A DNA stretch of 64,000 nt, from positions 310,001-374,000 of the forward strand of contig NZ_JBHRTR010000034.1 in the NCBI RefSeq assembly GCF_042646425.1, written 5' to 3'. Source of the stretch: Marinibaculum pumilum (GTDB lineage: Bacteria; Pseudomonadota; Alphaproteobacteria; Ferrovibrionales; Ferrovibrionaceae). A program made the translations under genes and the position numbers. The notes beneath the pieces were generated by a model, which had not been told where the DNA came from, did not search any database, and was given only the letters and a program-made list of their open reading frames with translations. Numbering within the stretch: position 1 is the first letter of the stretch; every line of letters starts with the position of its first letter. Below, in pieces: positions 41,444 to 49,556 of the stretch.

Positions 41444-42511
41444 CTATGGTGTGCCTGGCCTGCCACCGAGGCCAGGCGGCGGGCCGGGGCGCCGGCGGTC
41501 GGCAGGTGCGGCCTGGATCCCGAACCTCGCCGCCATCAGGCGCAGGACATTGTCGTCGAAGGACGGCTGGACCTTCGGGTCGCAGCCCGCGCCCAGGACG
41601 GCGGCCAGCACCGTCTGGTGCAGGTCGAAGGCATCCTGGATCGACGGGAAGCCCGCCAGATAGGCCTCCTTCGACGCCAGCTGTTCCGGCGTGAAACGGA
41701 CCTCGCCGCTGTCGAGGACGGCGATGTGGATCCTCGCCACAACGATCTCGTCGGTCTGCCGCGCCAGCAGCCGGTCCGACAGCAGCAACCTGAAGGTGAG
41801 GGCTTCGCGCACCGCCGGCGCGCCGCAGGCCTGGCCGTTGTCCGACATCGCCAGAAGGTAGGCGTGGTAGAAATGCCGCCAGTAGTTCCGCGCCGGCTGC
41901 GCCGCGATCGCCGCCTCGACCTCGCCGTTCGCGATCCTGTGCAGCGTTTCGGCATGGGGCAGGCCGTCGATCCGCGGCACCAGCCCGGTCAGCGCGCTGT
42001 CGATCGTCCTGCGGGGGACCGGCTTCGGCGTGGGCAGGCGAGCCTGTGCGTTGTTCAGCGCGCTCAGCAGGTCGGCCGTGGCATCGCCGGTCGCGGCCAG
42101 GTCATTGTCGCGCTGGAATGCCAGAATCGCAGCCCGGGTCGCCGTCCCGTACAGCCCATCCACCGGACCGGCGTCGTAGCCCAGCGTATTGAGACGCTGC
42201 TGGACCAGCCGCATGACGCTGCGATTGCCGTTGAAGGTCCTTGCCGCCGGCGGTGCCGGTGCGGTCCCGGACGGTTGCCGGCCGTTGTTGGTGCCAAGCT
42301 CTTTGCTGATGCTGCGGTCCAGGTCGTCGAGGGTGTCCTTGACCTCGTCCAGAAGGGCCAGGTGTTGCCGCCCTACCCGGGGCTCCGCCTGCGCCGGAGC
42401 GCCCGCCTGGAAAGGCAGGGCCAGAAGCATTGCGAGCAGGAGCGGGCGCCACGTGATGCAGCATCGCCATCGGGAATCGCCCCGCCGCCTGCCGGCCCGT
42501 GCCTTGACCAT
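41444..42511 (-). CDS. Exported protein with peptidoglycan-binding domain
   Basis: A 355-residue protein. A signal segment (WRPLLLAMLLALPFQAGAPAQA) after an arginine-rich start predicts export. Residues around 105-160 form a PG_binding_1 domain (LVQQRLNTLGYDAGPVDGLYG, TRAAILAFQRDNDL), which anchors proteins to the cell wall. The remaining C-terminal 190 residues are of no known family, with conserved-looking Cys (GQACGAPA, LGAGCDP). I place the start at ATG 42511 preceded by GGGAAAGG; an earlier in-frame start exists but leaves the signal far inside. The role is structural or regulatory in the envelope, unspecified. Confidence 0.8.
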   Translation of the reverse strand: MVKARAGRRRGDSRWRCCITWRPLLLAMLLALPFQAGAPAQAEPRVGRQHLALLDEVKDTLDDLDRSISKELGTNNGRQPSGTAPAPPAARTFNGNRSVMRLVQQRLNTLGYDAGPVDGLYGTATRAAILAFQRDNDLAATGDATADLLSALNNAQARLPTPKPVPRRTIDSALTGLVPRIDGLPHAETLHRIANGEVEAAIAAQPARNYWRHFYHAYLLAMSDNGQACGAPAVREALTFRLLLSDRLLARQTDEIVVARIHIAVLDSGEVRFTPEQLASKEAYLAGFPSIQDAFDLHQTVLAAVLGAGCDPKVQPSFDDNVLRLMAARFGIQAAPADRRRPGPPPGLGGRPGTP

Positions 42512-42591
42512 TGAGTATGCGCCTTTCCCGCTCCCGTCAGGCTCCTTCGATACGCGATCCTTGCGCTGCGGCAAAGCGGGCGATCGGCGGA

Positions 42592-43674
42592 TCACACCGA
42601 CAGGTGGCGGAGCCAGCGTTCATAGCGGCGGTCCAGGCCGGCGCCGTCATTGTCCTCCGGCGCGGGCACGGCGCCGTGGCGGCGGGCATCGGCGGGCGGC
42701 ACGCCGTAGCGGGCGCGGAACGCCCGGCTGAACGCGGTGTCGCTGCCATAGCCGCAGGCGAGCGCGATGTCGTAGATCGAGCGTCGCCCCTGGGACGGAT
42801 CGGTCAGCATCAGCAGCGCCCTGCGCAACCGCCGGTCGCGGACATAGGCGGCCACGCCGCCGAATGCGTCGAACAGGGCGTAGAGCTTGCTGCGGGAGAC
42901 GCCGACCCGGCCGGCGATCCAGTCGGCGGACAGCTCCGTCTCCGACAGATGCGCCTCGATGAAGCGCCGGATCCGGCCCAGCTGCGCCAGCGCCACCCCG
43001 GCCCGGATGTCGGGCCGGTCGCTGGCGGCGGCGTTCAGGCAGGCAGCCGCCAGGCCGGCGGTCGCCGGCGCCACGGTGATCGCCTGCTGTGCCGACATCC
43101 GGGCGGCCAGGCGCTTCAGCGACAGCATATGGTCATGCAGCAGCGCCACCATCGGCTCCGTGCCGTGCAGCACCCGCATGTGCTGGTCGTCCGGCCGCTC
43201 CAGGCTGTCCTGCAGCATCTCCCGCGGCAGGATCAGCGAAAGGTTGGCGAAATCGTCGGTAACGGTGTCGACCTCCCGCGCCAGGTCGAACACCAGCAGG
43301 CCGTTTTCGGGGATGCGGAAGCTGCCGCCCCTGGTCTCCCAGAACGTGCAGCCCTTCTCGAACAGCTGGACCATGTAATGGTCCATGCCGTCGCGCGCCA
43401 TCAGCCCCGCCGTCCGCGCCCAGTGCTGCCGGCGGCTGGCGGTCCGGGCCAGCATGATCGGCCCCAGCATGTGGGCATCGACACTGGCTTGGAAATTCTC
43501 CTCCCGCACCTCGCGCGACGCCTCCACCTCGAAGATGCAGGAGATGCTGTCGCGCCAGCAGGCGAAGGATTCGCCACCGGCCAGACCGTCGGTGGTGAAG
43601 ACGGCATGGGGCACCGGCTCGCCGCCGCGGCCGGCGGCGGTCGGGGCATCGTCCGACTCCATCCGGGATGTCAT
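42592..43674 (-). CDS. AraC family transcriptional regulator
   Basis: A 360-residue regulator. The N-terminal part (ARTASRRQHWARTAGLMARDG, DHYMVQLFEKG) is an AraC-binding-like effector domain. The C-terminal 110 residues carry two helix-turn-helix motifs: LSADWIAGRVGVSRSKLYALF and SIYDIALACGYGSDTAFSRAFRAR (cut here into motifs). ATG 43674 is used with GGGAG 9 nt upstream. It is transcribed in the same direction as the amidase and ligase genes behind it, with 198 bases between; the target may be that set or elsewhere. Confidence 0.88.
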   Translation of the reverse strand: MTSRMESDDAPTAAGRGGEPVPHAVFTTDGLAGGESFACWRDSISCIFEVEASREVREENFQASVDAHMLGPIMLARTASRRQHWARTAGLMARDGMDHYMVQLFEKGCTFWETRGGSFRIPENGLLVFDLAREVDTVTDDFANLSLILPREMLQDSLERPDDQHMRVLHGTEPMVALLHDHMLSLKRLAARMSAQQAITVAPATAGLAAACLNAAASDRPDIRAGVALAQLGRIRRFIEAHLSETELSADWIAGRVGVSRSKLYALFDAFGGVAAYVRDRRLRRALLMLTDPSQGRRSIYDIALACGYGSDTAFSRAFRARYGVPPADARRHGAVPAPEDNDGAGLDRRYERWLRHLSV

Positions 43675-43872
43675 CTGCACCGGCTCCCGTGCATTGGCGT
43701 TGTTGCGGTCATGCCGGAAGAGTACAGGCCGAATGCGGCCAGAATTCGGCAGCAGTCGCATGACCGGCGGAAAGCCGGCCACCGGTGCCAGGCGGGAGAC
43801 CGCTACGCTTGTTCTCTCGCAGACCTTCGGCGTCGGTTCTGCCGTCTGTCCGTTGCAGTGCCGTGACCGCCG

Positions 43873-45342
43873 CTATTCGTAGCCACCGGGAGGGTGGAAG
43901 CCGCCGATCTCTTCCGCCAGCAGGCGGGCGAAGGCGATGGGGGTATAGTCTTCCAGCCGCGGCCCGATGATCTGCAGGCCGACGGGCAGGCCCGCGAAAT
44001 CGCCGCTGCCGCCGGCCGTGCCGATCGGCGCCACCGTGGCGGGCAGGTAGGCGACGCCTGCGATGCCGGCCCAGAACAGCTGGTCGTTATAGTCGACCGT
44101 CTGGCCGTTCACGGTGATCGTCCGCTCTTCCCGCGGCTTGTCCTGGTCGTGCCGGAAGGCCGGGGTGGCCGCGGCCGGGCAGATCAGCACGTCGAAATCC
44201 TTGAACCAGGCCTCCCAGGCGCGCTGGATGGCGACCCGGTCCTCCACCGCCTCCGCCCAGGCGCGATAGTCCTGCACCGTGGCGCGCAGCACCTGGGCGC
44301 GATAGCTCATGTCGTCCGGTGCCAGCTTCGGCACCTCCGCCTGCGCGGCGTCATAGACCGCCTGCGGGCCGCCGGCATGGGTGACGGCGCGGAACAGCTG
44401 CACATAGCGCCGGTGCGACAGGGCCAGGTCGACATCCGGCGCGGCGCCCTCCTGCACGCGCGCGCCCAGCCGGCCGAGGACCGCGACGACCTCGGCGATC
44501 CGGTCGGTGACCGTCCGGTCGACGGCGGAGCAGGTATGGTCGTAGATCACGCCGACCCGGAAATCGCGCAGCCGTTCCCAGCGCGGCTTGGGCAGTTCCA
44601 GCGACCAGGCGACCGCATCGTGCGGCGCGGGCCCGGCCAGAACGTCCAGCGATACCGCCAGATCCTCCGCGCTGCGCCCCATCGGCCCGACCACCGCAAT
44701 GTCGGCGGAGGCGTTGCGGCCCGGCGGGCGCTGGCCGATGGTCGGGATGATCTCCCAGGTCGGCTTGTGGCCGTAGACGCCGCAATAGTGGGACGGGTTG
44801 CGGATCGAGGCGCCGATATCGCTGCCCAGTTCCAGCCCGGTCAGCCCGGCCGCGAGGGCCGCCGCGGAACCGCCGGAGGAGCCGCCGGGGCCGCGTTCCA
44901 GGTCCCAGGGATTGTTGGTGGTGCCGTAGATCTCGTTATAGGTCTGCCAGTCCACCAGCCCGGTCGGCACGTTGGTCTTGCCGAACACGACCGCGCCGGC
45001 ATTGACCAGGCGATGCACCGCGATGGCGTTGCGGTTGGGGCGGTTGTCGCGCCATTCGGTGCGGCCCCAGGTGGTCGCCGTGCCGACCAGGTCGAAGGCT
45101 TCCTTCACCGTCATCGGCACGCCGTGCAGCGGGCCCCAGATCTCGCCGTCGGCCAGCGCCTCGTCGGCGGCGGCGGCGCGTTCCTGCGCCTGCTCCGGCA
45201 GGGTGGCCACGATCGCATTGATCTGCGGGTCGAATGTCTCGATCCGCTTCAGGTAGAGGGCGAGGACCTCGCGGGCGGAGATCTTCCGTTCCCGGATCGC
45301 CGCGGCGATCTCCACCGCGGGAAGGTAGGCGAGATCCTTCAT
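43873..45342 (-). CDS. Amidase (amidase signature family)
   Basis: A 489-residue amide hydrolase. The catalytic triad is complete: Lys80 (PMTVKEAFD), cis-Ser155 (GPGGSSGGS) and nucleophile Ser179 (GSDIGASIRNP), with the spacing (75 and 24) of fatty acid amide hydrolase. It is cytoplasmic, without a signal peptide. ATG 45342 is preceded by a clear GGGAG. The 63-base leader includes an inverted repeat GGCAA-TTG-TTGCC at 45382-45394. Substrates of this family vary widely; neighbouring ligase suggests the freed acid may be activated to a CoA thioester. Confidence 0.92.
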   Translation of the reverse strand: MKDLAYLPAVEIAAAIRERKISAREVLALYLKRIETFDPQINAIVATLPEQAQERAAAADEALADGEIWGPLHGVPMTVKEAFDLVGTATTWGRTEWRDNRPNRNAIAVHRLVNAGAVVFGKTNVPTGLVDWQTYNEIYGTTNNPWDLERGPGGSSGGSAAALAAGLTGLELGSDIGASIRNPSHYCGVYGHKPTWEIIPTIGQRPPGRNASADIAVVGPMGRSAEDLAVSLDVLAGPAPHDAVAWSLELPKPRWERLRDFRVGVIYDHTCSAVDRTVTDRIAEVVAVLGRLGARVQEGAAPDVDLALSHRRYVQLFRAVTHAGGPQAVYDAAQAEVPKLAPDDMSYRAQVLRATVQDYRAWAEAVEDRVAIQRAWEAWFKDFDVLICPAAATPAFRHDQDKPREERTITVNGQTVDYNDQLFWAGIAGVAYLPATVAPIGTAGGSGDFAGLPVGLQIIGPRLEDYTPIAFARLLAEEIGGFHPPGGYE

Positions 45343-45381
45343 CTGTCACTCCCGGTCTGAAACGTCACGCTTGTGCGCAAT

Positions 45382-45394
45382 GGCAATTGTTGCC
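45382..45394. promoter_or_regulatory. Inverted repeat upstream of amidase gene
   Basis: GGCAA-TTG-TTGCC is a perfect 5-3-5 inverted repeat in the short space between the ligase stop and the amidase start. It could be an operator for the amidase; no dedicated regulator can be assigned from this window. Confidence 0.3.
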
Positions 45395-45405
45395 GGACGC
45401 CATGG

Positions 45406-47334
45406 TCAATCGATGAACAGCAGGCGCCCGCCGTCAAGCAGGCATTCGCCGCTGGCGGCATACAAGGCCTCTGCAAGGGCATTGCGGCGACCCAGCACCG
45501 CCCGCTGGTTCACATACCCCTTGTCGGTGATCTCGCCCGCATCGATGAGCGGCGGCTCGCTCATCAGCAGCACCCGGCGGACCCGCATGCTGGAGCCGCC
45601 CGCCTGGGCGTTGTGCGTGGCCAGGCTGCGGCGCAGATGGCGGGCGACCCCCTCGTCTGCGGCGGCTGCGGCAAGATCGTCGAGCGCCCCGGGATTGTCC
45701 GCCACCTCCCGGCAGCCGGCCAGGCTGGGCCAGGCCAGCAGGCCGATATACGGCCGGTCGTGGCCGGTGACCACGGCGTCCTGCAGGACCGGCGCGGCGG
45801 CGCCGACGGCCGCGACCCGCAGCGGCCCCACGCTGACCCAGGTACCGGTGTCCAGCTTGAAGTCCTCGACCACCCGGCCGTCGAACACCAGGCCCTTGTC
45901 GGGATCATCGGGATCGACGAACCGTGCCGCATCGCCGATCCGGTAGAAGCCCTCCTCGTCGAACGCCTTTTCCGTCAGGTCGGGGCGGTTCAGGTAGCCC
46001 GGGGTGACGATCGGTCCGCGCACCCGGATCTCCAGCTTCTCCCCGGCGGGCACCAGCTTCAGCTCCACCCCGGGATAGGGCAGGCCGATCAGCCCCGACC
46101 GTTCGGACGCCCAGTGGGTGGAGGTCGCGGTCGGCGCCGTCTCCGTCGAGCCCCAGCCGGTATAGACGATGATCCGCTCGCCGGTATAACGGACCGCCAG
46201 TTCATGCAGCTTGTCGAACATCTCCTGCGACAGGGCCGCGCCGCCATAGCCGATCCGCTTCAGGCGGGAGAACAGGTGCCGGGCCAGGCCCTCGTCCTCC
46301 TCCAGCACCGGGATCAGCATGCCGAAGCCGACCGGCACGTTCAGGTAGCTGGTCGGCGCGATCTCGCGCAGGTTCTGCAGGCTGATCCAGAACAGGTCGG
46401 GGGTCGGGCGGCCATCGTCGATATACAGGGTGCCGCCGGTCGACATCACCCCGTTGAAGTTCATGTTGCCGCCATAGGTGTGATTCCAGGGCAGCCAGTC
46501 CAGGATCACCGGCGGCTGCGCCGGGTCCGGCGGGATCGCGGTCTGCGCCATCGCCTGGTTGGCGCACATCATGCGATGGGTGTTGATCACCGCCTTCGGC
46601 ATGCCGGTGGAGCCGGAGGTCAGCAGGTACTTCGCCACCGTGTCCGGGCCGAGGGCGGCCAGGGCGGCGTCGATCTCCGGCCCCGCCGCCGCCGCCAGCG
46701 TTTCGAACGCGAGGCTGTCGACCTCCGGGTCCGGGTCGGCGGCATGGACCGGGATCGCGCCCGCTTCCCTGGCCACCGACAGGGCGCGGCGGAACTGGCG
46801 GGCCGATTGCGCGAAGACCAGCTTGGGCGCGATCAGGTCGAGCGCATGGCGCAGCTTGCCCAGGTCGGAGGACAGCAGCGAATAGGCCGGCGAGACCGGC
46901 GCCGCCACCAGCCCGGCCGCCATGGTGCCCAGGGTCAGCAGGGCATGTTCCAGGCTGTTGCCGGACAGGATCATCACCGCATCGCCGGGCTGCAGGCCGC
47001 GCGACAGCAGCCCCTGGCCGATCGCCCGGGCCTGCTGCCAGACCTGGGCATAGCTCAGCTGCCGCCAGGGGCCGAGGGTCTTCGGCGGGGCGTTGGCTGG
47101 CGCAGGCGTGCGCTGGCAGAGGAAGGGCCGGTCCGGCGCCTGCGCCGCCCAGCGTTCCAGGAACTGCAGCACATGGTCGTCATAGCCGCCCAGCGGATGT
47201 GCCGAACGCAGGACCGCGCTGCCGTCGGCGCGGCGCTCCAGCTCCGCCTTCGGCGGCAGGAAGTCGACATGGCGGAACGGCGCCTGCTTGAAGGAACGGC
47301 TGTCTGTGACGGGGCTCGGCAGGGGGGAGGACAT
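45406..47334 (-). CDS. Feruloyl-CoA synthetase-like AMP-dependent ligase
   Basis: A 642-residue acyl-CoA/aryl-CoA synthetase. The AMP-binding motif is LLTSGSTGMPKAVINTHRMM (about residues 260-280), with WLPWNHTYGGNMNFNG, YTGWGSTETAPTAT and GFYRIGDAARFVD. The C-terminal GEITDKGYVNQRAVL is typical of the feruloyl-CoA synthase branch and replaces the usual catalytic Lys region. It would make CoA thioesters of aromatic or related acids. ATG 47334 (MSSPLPSP) has GGAG 10 nt upstream. The gene lies between the amidase and the molybdopterin enzyme on the same strand. Confidence 0.88.
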   Translation of the reverse strand: MSSPLPSPVTDSRSFKQAPFRHVDFLPPKAELERRADGSAVLRSAHPLGGYDDHVLQFLERWAAQAPDRPFLCQRTPAPANAPPKTLGPWRQLSYAQVWQQARAIGQGLLSRGLQPGDAVMILSGNSLEHALLTLGTMAAGLVAAPVSPAYSLLSSDLGKLRHALDLIAPKLVFAQSARQFRRALSVAREAGAIPVHAADPDPEVDSLAFETLAAAAGPEIDAALAALGPDTVAKYLLTSGSTGMPKAVINTHRMMCANQAMAQTAIPPDPAQPPVILDWLPWNHTYGGNMNFNGVMSTGGTLYIDDGRPTPDLFWISLQNLREIAPTSYLNVPVGFGMLIPVLEEDEGLARHLFSRLKRIGYGGAALSQEMFDKLHELAVRYTGERIIVYTGWGSTETAPTATSTHWASERSGLIGLPYPGVELKLVPAGEKLEIRVRGPIVTPGYLNRPDLTEKAFDEEGFYRIGDAARFVDPDDPDKGLVFDGRVVEDFKLDTGTWVSVGPLRVAAVGAAAPVLQDAVVTGHDRPYIGLLAWPSLAGCREVADNPGALDDLAAAAADEGVARHLRRSLATHNAQAGGSSMRVRRVLLMSEPPLIDAGEITDKGYVNQRAVLGRRNALAEALYAASGECLLDGGRLLFID

Positions 47335-47386
47335 GGAACGCGGACTCCGGATACGGAACGAAAGAAACGGGCGACGACCTGCGGGC

Positions 47387-49480
47387 CTAGCCGGGAAGCG
47401 GTGCCAGGCTGACCTCGACATTGTGGACGGCGGTGCTGTCGCCCATGTCGCTGCGCTCGCCGGGGTTCAGCAGGTTGACATTGGCATGCTGCGGGCTGCG
47501 CTTCAGCCAGCGTCCCTTCGGTGCCAGCGCGGTGCCCGGCAGCATCGACGGGTCCAGATGCGCCCGGAAGGTCAGGGCACCCAGGGCGTTACGGACCTCC
47601 ACCGCGCTGCCGTCGGCGATGCCCAGCCTGGCGGCGTCGCCGGGATTGAGGGTCAGGACCTCCGCCCCCGCCTGGTCGGCGACCTTGGCGACATTGTCGT
47701 AGGACGAATTCATGTGCCATTCGCTGGCCGGCGACAGCAGGCGCAGCCGGCCGTCCGCCGGGGCAGGGTCGACCTGCGGCTGCGGCACGAGGGGGAAGCC
47801 GTCCGCCGCCGCGCGGGCGCTGGCGATCTCGATCCGGCCCGAGGGGGTGGGGAAGCGCAGATCGCCGAACAGCATCACCGGGTCGGGGGAGACCGGCACC
47901 GTCCCGGCCGCCTTCAGGCGGTCGAAATCGATCCCCAGGCCGCTGGCGGCCAGCAGCCGGTCGATGATCGCGCGGTCGCCCTCGAACAGTGCCGGTTCCG
48001 TGAGGCCCATGGCGCGGGCCAGGCGGCGGAAGATTTCCTGGTTCGGGAGCGCCTCGCCGACCGGTTCCATCGCCTTCGCCTGGGCGGATACCGACAGGTG
48101 CATGTAGGAACAGACCAGGTCGTCGAACTCCAGGAAGGACGCCGCCGGCAGCACGATGTCGGCAAAGTCGGCACTGTCGGTGCCGAACAGGTCGATCACC
48201 ACGGTGAACAGGTCGTCCCGCGCCAGCGCGGCCTTCAAGGCCGCCTGCTGCGGGTTGGAGGCGACGATGTTGATGTTCCACAAGAGCAGCGCGCCGAAGC
48301 CGTCCGGCGCGGACGCCGGCAATGCCAGCCTGTCCGCCAGGTCCATATGGCTGATCGCCCGTGGCGGCGCGGTGCGCAGGCGCTCGCCGGCGACATCGCC
48401 CATCGGCAGGTTGCGGGTCGCACCCTTGCCGTTCAGGTAGTAGATGCCGGTGCCGGGCCGGCCGATCTGCCCGGTCACCGCGGGCAGCATGGCGCAGGCC
48501 CGCATGATATTGCCGCCCAGCCGCTGGCGCTGCAGTGCCTGGCCCAGCCAGAGCATCGACGGGCCCGCGCCGTAGAGCCGCGCCGCCGCCTCGATATCGG
48601 CGGCCGGCACGCCGGTCTGCGCCGCCGCCCAGTCCGGCGTGCAGGGCGGCAGCAGGGCGGCCAGTTCCTCCCAGCCGATGGTGTGGTCCGCCAGGAAGGC
48701 GGTGTCGACCAACCCGTCGCGCTGCAGGACGTGCAGCATGCCGAAGGCCAGCGCCGCGTCGGTGCCGGGGCGGGGCTGCAGGTGCAGGTCCGCCATCGCC
48801 GCGGTGGGGGTGCGGATCGGATCGACCACCACCATTTTCCCCGGCCGTTCCGCCAGCCAGTGCTTGTGGGCATGCGGGGCGGAGGCGGAGGGGTTGCAGC
48901 CCCAGACCAGCACGCAGGCGGAATCGCGGATCGTGCGTGGGTCGAAGCCCTTCACCGACGTGCCCAGGACATAGCCCAGGGCGACATGGCCGGCATTGTT
49001 GCAGACCGTGTCGGGCTCCACCTCGGTGGCGCCGACATGGTTGAAGAAGCGCATCGGGAAGGCGCCCGCCAGCACCGAGGTGGTGCCGGTATAATGGGCA
49101 GTCAGGATTTTCTCCGGCGTCCCGGCAGCCAGCAGGGGGGTCAGCCATCCGGCAATCTCGGCAAGCGCCGCGTCCCAGCCGATCGCCTCGAACCGGCCCT
49201 CGCCCTTGGCGCCGACCCGCCGCAGCGGCGTGCCGAGCCGCGCGTCCGGATCGCGCCAGGCGCCGTTATAGGCCAGCGCACATTTGCCGCAGAGGGAACC
49301 CCGGCTGACCGGATGGTCGCGGTCGCCCACCACATGTCGGACCGCCCCGTCCTCGCGCAGCACCCGGATGCCGCAGGCGTCGTAGCAGTCGCGCGGACAG
49401 GTGGTCCTGATCGACCCGTCGCTTATTGTCCCGGCCTTGATTGTCCCGCTCTTGCTTCTCTCTGGGGTCGAGGCTTCCAT
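47387..49480 (-). CDS. Molybdopterin-dependent oxidoreductase (DMSO reductase family)
   Basis: A 697-residue molybdoenzyme. The N-terminal [4Fe-4S] site is C-x3-C-x3-C-x27-C (Cys28, 32, 36, 64). TVCNNAGHVALGY offers Cys160 as a candidate molybdenum ligand. The middle carries LVWGCNPSASAPHAHKHW and the C-terminal MopB-like domain ends LNPGDAARLGIADGS and HANVNLLNPG. No Tat signal is visible, so it is probably cytoplasmic. ATG 49480 has GAGGGG upstream. A small repeat, GTIKAGTIS-DGSI, marks the N-terminus. No electron-transfer partner gene is adjacent. It is divergent from hrpB. Confidence 0.9.
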   Translation of the reverse strand: MEASTPERSKSGTIKAGTISDGSIRTTCPRDCYDACGIRVLREDGAVRHVVGDRDHPVSRGSLCGKCALAYNGAWRDPDARLGTPLRRVGAKGEGRFEAIGWDAALAEIAGWLTPLLAAGTPEKILTAHYTGTTSVLAGAFPMRFFNHVGATEVEPDTVCNNAGHVALGYVLGTSVKGFDPRTIRDSACVLVWGCNPSASAPHAHKHWLAERPGKMVVVDPIRTPTAAMADLHLQPRPGTDAALAFGMLHVLQRDGLVDTAFLADHTIGWEELAALLPPCTPDWAAAQTGVPAADIEAAARLYGAGPSMLWLGQALQRQRLGGNIMRACAMLPAVTGQIGRPGTGIYYLNGKGATRNLPMGDVAGERLRTAPPRAISHMDLADRLALPASAPDGFGALLLWNINIVASNPQQAALKAALARDDLFTVVIDLFGTDSADFADIVLPAASFLEFDDLVCSYMHLSVSAQAKAMEPVGEALPNQEIFRRLARAMGLTEPALFEGDRAIIDRLLAASGLGIDFDRLKAAGTVPVSPDPVMLFGDLRFPTPSGRIEIASARAAADGFPLVPQPQVDPAPADGRLRLLSPASEWHMNSSYDNVAKVADQAGAEVLTLNPGDAARLGIADGSAVEVRNALGALTFRAHLDPSMLPGTALAPKGRWLKRSPQHANVNLLNPGERSDMGDSTAVHNVEVSLAPLPG

Positions 49481-49556
49481 CTCCTCCCCTCGCGTGGTGC
49501 CCGGCAGCCTCGGACCCGCGCTTGTTTGTTGTTGACACCGATCTTGTCCAAGCAGG

